Assembly: GCF_000377565.1 (NCBI RefSeq)
Contig: NZ_KB898354.1
Coordinates: forward strand, 1-64,000
Length of the DNA: 64,000 nucleotides
Source: Rhizobium sp. 2MFCol3.1
GTDB lineage: Bacteria > Pseudomonadota > Alphaproteobacteria > Rhizobiales > Rhizobiaceae
Direction of reading: 5' to 3'
Shown: positions 8,148 through 18,075 of the stretch, one piece after another
Position numbering within the stretch: the first letter of the stretch is position 1
Layout of the letters: each line of letters starts with the position of its first letter
Position numbers and translations under genes: made by a program
Notes under the pieces: generated by a model
Seen by the model: the letters and a program-made list of their open reading frames with translations, nothing else
Told to the model about the DNA's origin: nothing
Database searches by the model: none

Positions 8148-9017
8148 TCTGGTCGTCCCTATCACCCATATAGCTCTATGAACGCCATTTTACTTGTGCC
8201 GGGCTTGCCTCGGGGACGAATCAGTGTGCGCCGCAGCATGCGAAACGCTCGCCACGGCCGGATTTATGCATAAGGCCCAAAAATGGTCGGAAATTATTGC
8301 CGGCGGGCGGCGCTATGCTGCTGGAGTGCTGCGCCGACATTTGCTACCCGGCGCTTCGGATCGGCAGGTAACTTGTGTTTCCATGATGATTCGTTGTTGT
8401 TTCTGTAGTATTTCTAATTGATCATCTGGGAATTAAAAAAGAGAATCATGCTTCTGGATGAGTTTTTCTCCCTCCTATTCTATCGTTTTGAATTGATACG
8501 TTATGAGCCGGACGGTGCAGGCAACGATTGTTGCAATCGCCAGTCGAACTGTGCGGTTTCGGCTTGAAAAAAGACATAGTGTGCCAATTGCATCTAAAAA
8601 ACTGACGATTTAAACTTCCGGCGACCGAATCTGTAACAAGAGTGCCGCTCAGTTACAGGCGACGTTAACTCGAAATTAAAGACTGCCGAATAAGAGTTTC
8701 ACTGCTCGCGATAGCTCTACCGAGGAGCGCAATTGGCCGGTGGGTCCATGATGGACGCTGGTAAATGGTGCCGGGGGTTAAGGAGTTCGCGTTCATTGGC
8801 GTAGGGATCAGAGTCGCTTTGGCTCTGGGCGCATGATGCCCTCCTTTTGCGCTGGCTCGTCCGAGCCATGTTTAGTTTGACCCAATTTTGTTCCGACAGG
8901 AAACCCGGATCGTCGATGCCGACGACGCCGTGTGGCTGGCTTAAGTGCGGCTGCGCGCGTCTGACCGACGAAGCGGGATGATGTCTTTTGATCAGCTAAC
9001 GCGAGGGGCGCTCGTCC
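8148..9017. other. Long non-coding region upstream of the octapeptide-repeat gene
   Basis: About 870 bp with lower GC than its surroundings and no convincing gene. It should contain the promoter of the minus-strand gene ending upstream and of the giant repeat gene at 9018. Two dyads are visible: a short one at 8521-8534 (GCAAC and GTTGC around 4 nt) and a clearer one at 8631-8658. The start at 9018 is preceded by a GAGGGG-type ribosome-binding site. Confidence 0.55.
8631..8658. promoter_or_regulatory. Inverted repeat, candidate operator upstream of the repeat gene
   Basis: CTGTAAC at 8631-8637 and GTTACAG at 8652-8658 are perfect reverse complements. The half-sites are 21 bp apart, two helical turns, which suits a dimeric regulator. 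It lies about 360 bp before the gene at 9018. Function is inferred from geometry only. Confidence 0.35.
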
Positions 9018-12000
9018 ATGACTTCCATTGTAACTTCTCTGACCGTCAATCAGATCCGGGCGCTGTCGACGACCGCGATCGCGAACCTGACATCCGATGA
9101 CGTGGCACAGCTCACGACAACGCAGATCAAGGCACTGAGCTCCACGCAGCTCGGCGCGATCGAAACCCAGGACTTCGTTGCTCTTTCCTCCCAGCAGATG
9201 AGCGCCGTATCGGCGACCGCACTGGTTGGCCTCAAGCTCGAGCAGCTGGCCGTTCTTTCCACGGCACAGCTCGGCGGTTTCTCGACCGCGCAGGTCGCCG
9301 CTCTCTCCACCACCGACGTCGCAAACCTCTCTTCCGAGCAGATCGGCGCGCTTTCGACCGGTCAGGTTGCCGCTCTTACCTCCAAGCAGATCGCTGCCAT
9401 GGGTACGGAAGACGTCGCTGCCTTCACGACCGGCCAGATCGCTGTTTTGAAGACCACGCAGCTCGGCGCTCTCTCCTCCGCACAGATCGCCGGCCTCTCC
9501 ACGGACCAGGTCGCTGCGTTCACCTCCTCGCAGGCCGCTGCACTGACCTCGGTTCAGCTTGGCGCCATCTCCTCCGACGGCATCGCCCTGTTCACGACCG
9601 ACGAGATCGCCGCCATCAGCACCAAGGCACTCGGCGGCCTCTCCACCGATAGCATGGCAGCGCTCACCAGCGGCCAGCTCGTCGCGCTCAAGACGAGCCA
9701 GATCGCACTTCTGAGCAGCGCCCAGTTCGGCGCGCTGGATTCCGATCAGGTCAGCGTTCTCACGGGCGCACAGATCGGCGCCCTCGGCTCCAAGCAGCTT
9801 GCTTCGCTCTCCACCGACGTCATCGCATCGCTCTCCACCGATCAGATCGTCGCGCTGAAGACGACGCAGGTCGCGGCACTCACCACCGACCAGCTCGCAG
9901 CGCTCGACGTCAATCAGGTCGGCGCATTCAGCTCCTCCCAGACCGCAGCGCTTTCTTCCGCTCAGTTCGGCGCTCTGACCACCGACGACATCGCGACCTT
10001 CACCACCGACGAGATCGCCGCCATCAGCACGAAGACGCTGGCCGGCCTCTCGACCGCGACGCTCGCAGCCCTCGACACCACCCAGTTCGCAGCGCTCAAG
10101 TCCAGCCAGATCGCTCTCTTGACCACGTCGCAGGTCGCGTCGCTCGGTTCGGAAAAGGTCGCGGCGCTCAAGAGCGACCAGGTCGTTGCCCTGACCTCGA
10201 AGCAGCTCGCAGCTCTCACCACCGATGATGTCGCCGCTCTCAGCACCGACAACGTCGCCATCATGAAGACCGCGCAGATCGCCGCGCTGAACAACAGCCA
10301 GATCGCCGCCATGTCCTCCGAGCAGATCGGCGCGCTTACCGGCGCCCAGATCGGCGCAATGACCTCGTCGGAACTCGCCGCTCTCAGCACCGACGACATC
10401 GCGACGTTCACGACCGATGAAATCGCATCCATCAGCACCAAGGCTCTGTCCGGCCTGTCGACCGACGTCATCGGCGCTCTCGACAGCCTGCAGGTCGTTG
10501 CCCTGAAGTCCAGCCAGATCGCTCTCCTCAGCACCGGCCAGATCGCAGCGCTCTCCACCGACAACATCGCTCTTTTGACCAGCGACCAGGTCGGCGCCCT
10601 GAATTCCAAGCAGATCGCAGCTCTCAGCGCCGACGAAATCGGTGCGCTCACCACCGACAACGTCGCTGTCCTGAAGACCGCGCAGGTCGCAGCGCTCAGC
10701 GCATCGCAGATCGGCTCGATGTCTTCCGATCAGGTCAAGGCTCTCACCAGCTCGCAGATCGGTGTCCTCAGCTCCGCACAGCTCGACGCGATGTCGACGG
10801 ATGGCGTCAGCGCCTTCACGACGGATGAAATCGCCGCCATCAGCTCCAAGGCTCTGACGGGTCTCTCCACCGACGACGTCGCCGCCCTGAGCAGCGAGCA
10901 GATCGTCGCGCTGAAGTCGAGCCAGATCGCTCTCCTCAGCAGCGCCCAGCTCGGCGCCATCTCCAGCGACAACATTGCTCTCCTGAAGAGCGATCAGGTC
11001 GCCGCCCTGAGCTCGAAGCAGATCGCCGGTCTCTCCACCGACGCCGTTGCCTCTCTCTCCACGGACAACGTCGCGCTCCTGAAGAGCACGCAGATCGCCG
11101 CCCTGACGACGGCGCAGATCGACGCGATGTCCACGGATCAGGTCAAGGCCTTCACCAGCACCCAGGTTGCCGCTCTGACGGCTGCTCAGATCGGTGCGAT
11201 GTCGAGCGACGACATCGTGACGTTCTCGACCGACGAAGTGGCTGCGATCAGCTCGAAGGCCATCGCGCAGCTCTCCACCGAGAGCCTCGGTGCTCTCGAC
11301 ACGGCTCAGTTCGCCGCTCTGAAGTCGAGCCAGATCGCGCTGCTCACCACCAGCCAGGTCGCTTCGCTTTCGACCGAAATTATCGCCGCTCTCGGCAGCG
11401 ACCAAGTCGGCGCCCTGAACTCGAAGCAGATCGCCGCGCTGACCACGGATGACCTCGCGGCTCTCTCCACGGATAACGTCGCTCTTCTGAAGACGGCACA
11501 GATCGCAGCGCTGAGCAGCGCCCAGGTCGATGCCATGACGTCCGATCAGATCACGGCACTCACCAGCACCCAGGTCGGCGTCATGTCGTCCGGCCAGCTG
11601 AGCGCCCTGTCGAGCGACGACATCCTGACCTTCAGCACGGACGAAATCGCTGCGATCAGCACGAAGGCATTCTCCGGTCTCTCCACGGCTGCCATCAACG
11701 CTCTCGGAAGCGATCAGGTCGTAGCGCTGAAGTCGACCCAGATGGCCGCCATGAGCACCATCCAGCTGACCGCACTGTCGACCGACAACATCACCAAGCT
11801 GCTGAGCGATCAGATCCTGGCGCTTAGCACCAGCCAGATCGCTTCGCTGTCGACCGACGAGGTTGCTGCGCTCTCCACCGACAATGTCGGCCTCTTGAAG
11901 AGCACGCAGGTTACCGCGCTGACGACCGCGCAGATCGACGCCATGTCGACCGACCAGGTCAAGGCTCTGACGAGCACCCAGGTTGCAGTTCTGACGGCTG

Positions 12001-14255
12001 CCCAGATCGGTGCGATGTCGAGCGACGACATCGTAACGTTCTCGACCGACGAAGTGGCTGCGATCAGCTCCAAGGCCATCGCGGAGCTCAGCACGGAAAG
12101 CCTCGGCGCTCTCGACACGGCCCAGTTCGCTGCGCTCAAGTCGAGCCAGGTCGCGCTGCTCACCACCAGCCAGGTCGCATCGCTTTCGACCGACAAGATG
12201 GTCGCTCTCGGCAGCGACCAGCTCGGCGCCCTGAACTCGAAGCAGATCGCCGCTCTGACCACGGATGACATCGCTGTCCTCTCCACGGATAACGTCGCTC
12301 TTCTGAAGACCGGCCAGATCGCCGCCCTGACCACGGACCAGCTCGATGCGCTGACAGCCGATCAGGTCACCGCGCTGACCGCCACTCAGATCGGCTCGAT
12401 GTCCTCGTCGCAGCTCGCGGTCATGTCCACCGACGACATCACGTCCTTCTCGACCGATGAAATCGCGGCCATCAGCACCAAGGCTCTCGCAGGTCTGAGC
12501 ACCGCCGATATCAACGCTCTCACCAGTGATCAGGCTAAGGCTCTGACGTCGGCCCAGATCGCTCTGCTCAGCACCGGCCAGATTGCCGCGCTGTCGACCG
12601 ACAACGTAGCACTTCTGTCCAGCACTCAGGTCGGCGCTCTGAACTCGAAGCAGATCGCGGCGCTCTCCACGGACGAAGTCGCTGCACTCAGCACCGACAA
12701 CATCGCCCTGCTGAGCTCGGGTCAGGTTTCCGCTCTGAACAACACGCAGATCGGCGCCATGTCCTCCGACCAGATCAAGGCTCTGACCAGCGCTCAGGTC
12801 GGTGTTCTGACTGCAGACGAGTTCGCCGCAATGTCCACCGATGACATCGCGACCTTCTCGACCGACGAAATCGCGGCGATCAACACCAAGATCATCGCGG
12901 CTCTGTCGACCGACACGCTCGAGGCACTCGATACGGTTCAGTTCGCGGCACTCACCACCGGCCAGGTGGCACTGCTCAGCACCGAACAGGTCGCGTCGCT
13001 GACGACCGACAAGATGGCGGCTCTCAGCAGCGATCAGATCGGCGTCCTCAGCGCGAAGCAGATCGCGGCGCTCACCACCGAGGACCTCGCGGTCCTGTCC
13101 ACGGACAACGTGGCACTGCTGAAGACAGCCCAGGTGGCCGCCCTCAGCACCGCGCAGATCACGGCGATGTCTTCCGATCAGGTCAAGGCTCTGACCAGCA
13201 GCCAGATCGGCGTACTGACCTCGGCCCAGCTCGGCGCCATGTCGACGGATGGTGTTTCGTCCTTCACGACCGACGAGATCGCCGCCATCAGCACCAAGGC
13301 TCTGACCGGCCTGAGCACTGACGATATCAGCGTGCTCAGCAGCGAGCAGTTCATGGCTCTGAAGACCGGCCAGATCGCCCTGCTGACGACCGGCCAGCTC
13401 GCTGCGATCACGACCGACAACATCGCTCTCCTGTCTTCGGATCAGGTCGGTGCGCTGACGTCGGCCCAGGTCAAGTCGCTGACGACCGACGAAGTGACGG
13501 CTCTGACCACCGACAACGTCGCGGTGCTCAAGTCGACCCAGGTCTCTTCGCTGACCACGGACCAGATCACCGCCATGACGTCGGATCAGGTCAAGGCACT
13601 GACGAGCGCTCAGGTCGCGGTTCTCACCGCCGCCCAGATCGGCGCCATGGACACGGACGATATCGGCTCGTTCACGACCGACGAGATCGCTGCCATCAGC
13701 ACCAAGGCTATCGTGGAACTTTCCTCGGCCAGCATTGAGGCAATGAGCACCGATCAGTTCAAGGCTCTGACGACGAACCAGATCGCGCTTCTGACCACCA
13801 GCCAGATCGCCTCGCTGTCGACCGACAAGATGGTCGCCATGAGCTCCGATCAGCTCGGTGTCCTGACCGCCAAGCAGGTCGCGGCGCTCAGCACCGACGA
13901 TATCGCGGTCCTGACCACGGATCAGGTCGCTGGCCTGAAGACCGGCCAGGTGGTTTCGCTGACGACGGCCCAGATCGAGGCAATGACCTCCGATCAGGTT
14001 CAGGCCTTCACCAGCAGCCAGATCGCGGTGATGAGCTCGGCGGAGATTGCCGCGATGTCCAGCGAGGACATCTCGACCTTCACCACCGACGAAATCGCGG
14101 CGATCAGCAACAAGGCTCTGGCCGGACTGCAGACCGAAGACATCGCAGCGCTGAACAGCGACCAGCTGGGCGCCTTCACCTCGACGCAGGTGCCGGCTCT
14201 GAACTCGGCCCAGGTCGACGCGGTTCTCGCAGCCTACGCCGCGCTGAACCCGTAA
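9018..14255 (+). CDS. Giant octapeptide-repeat protein (1745 residues), function unknown
   Basis: Nearly the whole protein is a tandem array of about 218 eight-residue units with the pattern [ST]-[ST]-x-[QDEN]-[IVL]-x-[AL]-[LMFI], for example STDQVAAL. Every 17 units (136 residues, 408 bp) a marker block F[TS]TDE[IV]AAI followed by STKAL recurs. Composition is extreme: no Cys, Trp or His, one Arg (residue 14), one Tyr and two Pro, the last three close to the C-terminus, which ends AAYAALNP. No signal peptide or membrane segment is seen, so if it is secreted it would need a leaderless route such as type I secretion. The ATG at 9018 follows a GAGGGG site and a strong terminator follows the stop. 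Its Ser/Thr content and the O-glycosyltransferase gene downstream suggest a glycosylated surface or extracellular protein; this is inference. Similar repeats are sometimes database-labelled as large exoproteins; I know of no assigned function. Confidence 0.85.
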   Translation: MTSIVTSLTVNQIRALSTTAIANLTSDDVAQLTTTQIKALSSTQLGAIETQDFVALSSQQMSAVSATALVGLKLEQLAVLSTAQLGGFSTAQVAALSTTDVANLSSEQIGALSTGQVAALTSKQIAAMGTEDVAAFTTGQIAVLKTTQLGALSSAQIAGLSTDQVAAFTSSQAAALTSVQLGAISSDGIALFTTDEIAAISTKALGGLSTDSMAALTSGQLVALKTSQIALLSSAQFGALDSDQVSVLTGAQIGALGSKQLASLSTDVIASLSTDQIVALKTTQVAALTTDQLAALDVNQVGAFSSSQTAALSSAQFGALTTDDIATFTTDEIAAISTKTLAGLSTATLAALDTTQFAALKSSQIALLTTSQVASLGSEKVAALKSDQVVALTSKQLAALTTDDVAALSTDNVAIMKTAQIAALNNSQIAAMSSEQIGALTGAQIGAMTSSELAALSTDDIATFTTDEIASISTKALSGLSTDVIGALDSLQVVALKSSQIALLSTGQIAALSTDNIALLTSDQVGALNSKQIAALSADEIGALTTDNVAVLKTAQVAALSASQIGSMSSDQVKALTSSQIGVLSSAQLDAMSTDGVSAFTTDEIAAISSKALTGLSTDDVAALSSEQIVALKSSQIALLSSAQLGAISSDNIALLKSDQVAALSSKQIAGLSTDAVASLSTDNVALLKSTQIAALTTAQIDAMSTDQVKAFTSTQVAALTAAQIGAMSSDDIVTFSTDEVAAISSKAIAQLSTESLGALDTAQFAALKSSQIALLTTSQVASLSTEIIAALGSDQVGALNSKQIAALTTDDLAALSTDNVALLKTAQIAALSSAQVDAMTSDQITALTSTQVGVMSSGQLSALSSDDILTFSTDEIAAISTKAFSGLSTAAINALGSDQVVALKSTQMAAMSTIQLTALSTDNITKLLSDQILALSTSQIASLSTDEVAALSTDNVGLLKSTQVTALTTAQIDAMSTDQVKALTSTQVAVLTAAQIGAMSSDDIVTFSTDEVAAISSKAIAELSTESLGALDTAQFAALKSSQVALLTTSQVASLSTDKMVALGSDQLGALNSKQIAALTTDDIAVLSTDNVALLKTGQIAALTTDQLDALTADQVTALTATQIGSMSSSQLAVMSTDDITSFSTDEIAAISTKALAGLSTADINALTSDQAKALTSAQIALLSTGQIAALSTDNVALLSSTQVGALNSKQIAALSTDEVAALSTDNIALLSSGQVSALNNTQIGAMSSDQIKALTSAQVGVLTADEFAAMSTDDIATFSTDEIAAINTKIIAALSTDTLEALDTVQFAALTTGQVALLSTEQVASLTTDKMAALSSDQIGVLSAKQIAALTTEDLAVLSTDNVALLKTAQVAALSTAQITAMSSDQVKALTSSQIGVLTSAQLGAMSTDGVSSFTTDEIAAISTKALTGLSTDDISVLSSEQFMALKTGQIALLTTGQLAAITTDNIALLSSDQVGALTSAQVKSLTTDEVTALTTDNVAVLKSTQVSSLTTDQITAMTSDQVKALTSAQVAVLTAAQIGAMDTDDIGSFTTDEIAAISTKAIVELSSASIEAMSTDQFKALTTNQIALLTTSQIASLSTDKMVAMSSDQLGVLTAKQVAALSTDDIAVLTTDQVAGLKTGQVVSLTTAQIEAMTSDQVQAFTSSQIAVMSSAEIAAMSSEDISTFTTDEIAAISNKALAGLQTEDIAALNSDQLGAFTSTQVPALNSAQVDAVLAAYAALNP
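9195..14255 (+). repeat. 408-bp higher-order tandem repeat array within the octapeptide gene
   Basis: The codon for the conserved Glu of the marker TTDE[IV]AAI lies at 9603, 10011, 10419, 10827, 11235, 11643, 12051, 12459, 12867, 13275, 13683 and 14091: twelve copies, each exactly 408 bp apart. A thirteenth, diverged copy is in register at 9195 (Q in place of E). Within each copy are seventeen 24-bp units. Copies fall into two types by the segment after the marker. One type contains a TDNIALL-like unit; the other contains a QFAAL unit and then SQVASLSTDK-like units. The order is A B A A B A B A B A B A. Confidence 0.93.
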
Positions 14256-14278
14256 GCCGGAACCATACCGAAACAAGG

Positions 14279-14310
14279 ACGCCGCCCGATCACATCGGGC
14301 GGCGTTTTTC
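14279..14310 (+). terminator. Intrinsic terminator of the octapeptide-repeat gene
   Basis: An 11-bp GC-rich stem (14279-14289 with 14295-14305) with a 5-nt loop and a T run begins 24 bp after the stop at 14255. It separates the repeat gene from the glycosyltransferase gene, which therefore probably has its own promoter in 14311-14472 or receives read-through. Confidence 0.88.
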
Positions 14311-14472
14311 GTTTGCATGCGCGGTGCCAGACAGCCTTGTCATCAGGCGTTCTGGGCCATTCTGGCGGCCAATCAGCCAGCCCGACGCAAGCTCTGTCCG
14401 ATAGCAAGGGTAACGACGCTTTCGTGCGTCTGTTGACCTCAGGCCATCCGGCCGACTTGCCGTAGGACGTCC

Positions 14473-16518
14473 ATGAACGCGAACACCGCCATTGCATCGA
14501 GCCAAGTCTCTCCAATCACGAATGTTTTGGAGCAGGCCCGTCATCAACGTCTGTCGCTCGGCGACCTGATCGCCATCGCGGAAGGCCTCGCCAATGCCGA
14601 CCAGCGGCAGCAGGCGGCCGAGCTCTACAAGACGTGGATCGCGTTCAACGACAACAATCCGCTGCTGCATCTCGCCTATTTCAACTATTCCGTCGTTTCG
14701 CGTAATGCCGGCGACGTGGCCGGCGCGATCAGCGCGCTGCGTGCCTGCCTGAAGATCGATCCGCGTTTCGGCCCGGCGCATATCAACCTCGGCCGCGCGC
14801 TCGAGGATTGCGGTCTCGGCCATCAGGCGGTCGAGCAATGGCGCGCTTATGTCGAGATGACGAGCGACATCACCAGCGAGCGCATCGAGCATCGCCTGAT
14901 GACGCTCCAGCATATCGGTCGCGTTCTCGAAGGCGGCAACGTGCTGGAGGCGGCCGAAACCACGCTGTGGCAGGCAATCGAACTGCAGCCGAACCGGCCG
15001 GAAGCCGGTCAGCACTGGACGTCGCTGCGCCAGCGGCAGTGCAAGTGGCCGATCCTCACGCCGTCGATCCATGTCAGCGCCCGCCAGCTGCTCGATGCCA
15101 TGTCGACGCTGACGCTCTCCTGCTACGCCGACGATCCGCTCTATCAGCTGGCGAAGGCCTATCGCTACAACAAGACGCTCGTCGGCCGCCCGAACCTTTC
15201 GGCCTTCCCGCGCAAGCCTGCGCGCGTGAAGACCGGCACCGGCCAGCGCCTGCGCGTCGGCTACGTCTCGTCGGATCTGCGCGATCACGCCGTCGGCTTC
15301 GCGCTCAGCGAAGTGCTGGAGCTGCACGACAAGACGACGGTAGAGATCTTCGGCTATTATTGCGGCGAGCCGCGCACCAATGATGCGACGCAGGAGCGCA
15401 TCAAAGCGGCCGTGGATGGCTGGCGCGATATCAGCACGCTCAGCGACACCGATGCCGCCAACCTGATCCGCAAGGACGAGATCGACATCCTGATCGACGT
15501 CAACGGCTATACGAAGCATGCCCGCACGAAGCTGTTCGCCTATCGTCCGGCACCCGTGATCGTCAATTTCTGCGGCTATCCCGGTTCGATGGGTAGCCCC
15601 GTGCACCAGTACATGATCGCCGACGAGACGATCGTGCCCGTTGAAAACGAGATCTATTACACGGAAAAGGTTCTGCGGATCGCCTGCAACCAGCCGATCG
15701 ACCGCAAGCGCCAGATCGCCGCGCAGCCGACGCGCACGCAGGCCGGTCTCCCTGAAGATGCCTTCGTCTTCGCCTGCTTCAACGGCATGCAGAAGATCAG
15801 CGAGCCGTGCTTCGCGCGCTGGATGACGATCCTGGCTGCGACGCCGGGCAGCGTGCTCTGGCTGCTCGCCGCCGACGAAGCCGTGAATGGCCGCCTGGTG
15901 CAGGCTGCCGTGAAAGCCGGCATCGCGGCCGAGCGGATCATCTTCGCGCCGAAGGCGCCGAACGCGCATCACCTGGCGCGCATCGCGCTTGCCGATCTCT
16001 TCCTCGACACCTTCCCCTATGGCGCCCATTCGACCGCGGGCGACGCGATCACCATGGGTCTGCCGGTGCTGACGGTTCCGGGCAAGAGCTTTGCCTCGCG
16101 CTTCTGCAATAGCATCGTGGCCGCCGCCGGCGTGCCGGAGCTCGCCTGCAGCGGGCCGGACGATTATGTTGCGCGCGCTATCGGCTTCTTCAAGGACCGT
16201 GCAAGCCTTGCCGCCATCCGCCAGTCGCTGAAGGACAAGCGCGAGGGCAGTGCGCTGCGCGATATTCCGGGTCTCGCCCGTCGTCTGGAAGAGCTGTTCT
16301 GGCAGATGCAGGGCGAAGCCGAGCGCGGCGAAACGCCGACGCCTGACCTCAGCAACCTCGAGGCCTATTACGAGATCGGCGCCGAACTCGTGCAGACCCT
16401 CAGCGAGTTCGAGGATGATGCGAGCTATCGCCGCCACTACCGTGAGAAGCTCGCGCAGTGGAATGACTACGCGCCGCTTGCCATCGATACGCGCCTGTGG
16501 ACGGAGCCGACGGCTTAA
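14473..16518 (+). CDS. SPINDLY/OGT-type protein O-glycosyltransferase (GT41-like) with N-terminal TPRs
   Basis: The 681-residue protein has an N-terminal TPR-like helical region (about 20-190, e.g. AHINLGRALEDCG), then the two-lobed GT41 catalytic region. Recognisable family blocks are VGYVSSDLRDHAVGF (His272, like the HPTSH site of human OGT), VNGYTKHARTKLFAYRPAP, a lysine in FNGMQKI (Lys441, matching the UDP-binding Lys of OGT) and the PYGAHSTAGD loop (His519). These enzymes transfer a single sugar from a nucleotide-sugar to Ser/Thr of proteins in the cytoplasm. The gene is co-oriented with, and 217 bp downstream of, the giant Ser/Thr-rich repeat protein, its most obvious candidate acceptor. 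Donor sugar cannot be predicted. An AGGA site precedes the ATG. Confidence 0.9.
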   Translation: MNANTAIASSQVSPITNVLEQARHQRLSLGDLIAIAEGLANADQRQQAAELYKTWIAFNDNNPLLHLAYFNYSVVSRNAGDVAGAISALRACLKIDPRFGPAHINLGRALEDCGLGHQAVEQWRAYVEMTSDITSERIEHRLMTLQHIGRVLEGGNVLEAAETTLWQAIELQPNRPEAGQHWTSLRQRQCKWPILTPSIHVSARQLLDAMSTLTLSCYADDPLYQLAKAYRYNKTLVGRPNLSAFPRKPARVKTGTGQRLRVGYVSSDLRDHAVGFALSEVLELHDKTTVEIFGYYCGEPRTNDATQERIKAAVDGWRDISTLSDTDAANLIRKDEIDILIDVNGYTKHARTKLFAYRPAPVIVNFCGYPGSMGSPVHQYMIADETIVPVENEIYYTEKVLRIACNQPIDRKRQIAAQPTRTQAGLPEDAFVFACFNGMQKISEPCFARWMTILAATPGSVLWLLAADEAVNGRLVQAAVKAGIAAERIIFAPKAPNAHHLARIALADLFLDTFPYGAHSTAGDAITMGLPVLTVPGKSFASRFCNSIVAAAGVPELACSGPDDYVARAIGFFKDRASLAAIRQSLKDKREGSALRDIPGLARRLEELFWQMQGEAERGETPTPDLSNLEAYYEIGAELVQTLSEFEDDASYRRHYREKLAQWNDYAPLAIDTRLWTEPTA

Positions 16519-16582
16519 CGCCGCCGGTCCATCCTCAAGGGGTTTCAACTTGCCGCAAGGCCACAGGCAACGGGTGCTTTAG

Positions 16583-17743
<1,161 letters not shown>

Positions 17744-17767
17744 CCGGAACATCATCGCCGTTATTGC

Positions 17768-17804
17768 GAAAGGCGCTGGCTGCAAGGCTGGCGCCTTTCT
17801 TGTT
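17768..17804 (+). terminator. Terminator after glf
   Basis: A 9-bp stem (17768-17776 with 17791-17799) followed by TTGTTT lies 25 bp after the glf stop. The remaining ~270 bp to msrB at 18076 shows no gene and should contain the msrB-dipZ-msrA promoter. Confidence 0.75.
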
Positions 17805-18075
17805 TCTCGCGTCGAATTTCGGCCACGCAGCGTTCGATCCGACAAGACAAGCGTCCATCAGATAATCACATATTGGTGAATTGGCAGTCGCCGCTTGTCC
17901 GGAAGGCCGGTTTGGCTTTCGTATGGCGTTGTATTCCTTTGAATATATTGCTCTGCTGATGCGGCAGCCGGCGCTTTGGTGAGGGCGCTGTATTTCGAGT
18001 GTGGCGCGTAACAAAATGGCTGCGCCGCCCGTACTTGCTGTCAGACACACTTCATACCGTCGAGGAGACCACGAG

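Noticed and set aside
8194..8421. Possible 75-residue Cys-rich gene upstream of the repeat gene
   Set aside because: No good start signal and Cys/Arg-rich random composition; likely chance open frame.
9018..14255. Idea that the repeats are RTX calcium-binding or pentapeptide repeats
   Set aside because: No GGxGxD nonapeptides and no A(D/N)LxX five-residue period are present; the period is clearly eight residues.
9018..14255. Idea that the 24-bp periodic region is a CRISPR array or satellite DNA
   Set aside because: The sequence is continuous coding with variable third positions and no conserved repeat/spacer alternation.
8808..14318. 1836-codon minus-strand open frame across the octapeptide-repeat gene
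   Set aside because: Its product is an Arg/Gly/Asp-rich shadow of the 24-bp period. Its start lies inside the terminator of the sense gene, and the sense frame has a proper ribosome-binding site, a sensible composition and a following terminator. Not listed as a gene.
14290..16548. 752-codon minus-strand frame opposite the OGT-like gene
   Set aside because: Antisense to a gene with clear GT41 motifs; composition is that of a high-GC shadow frame.
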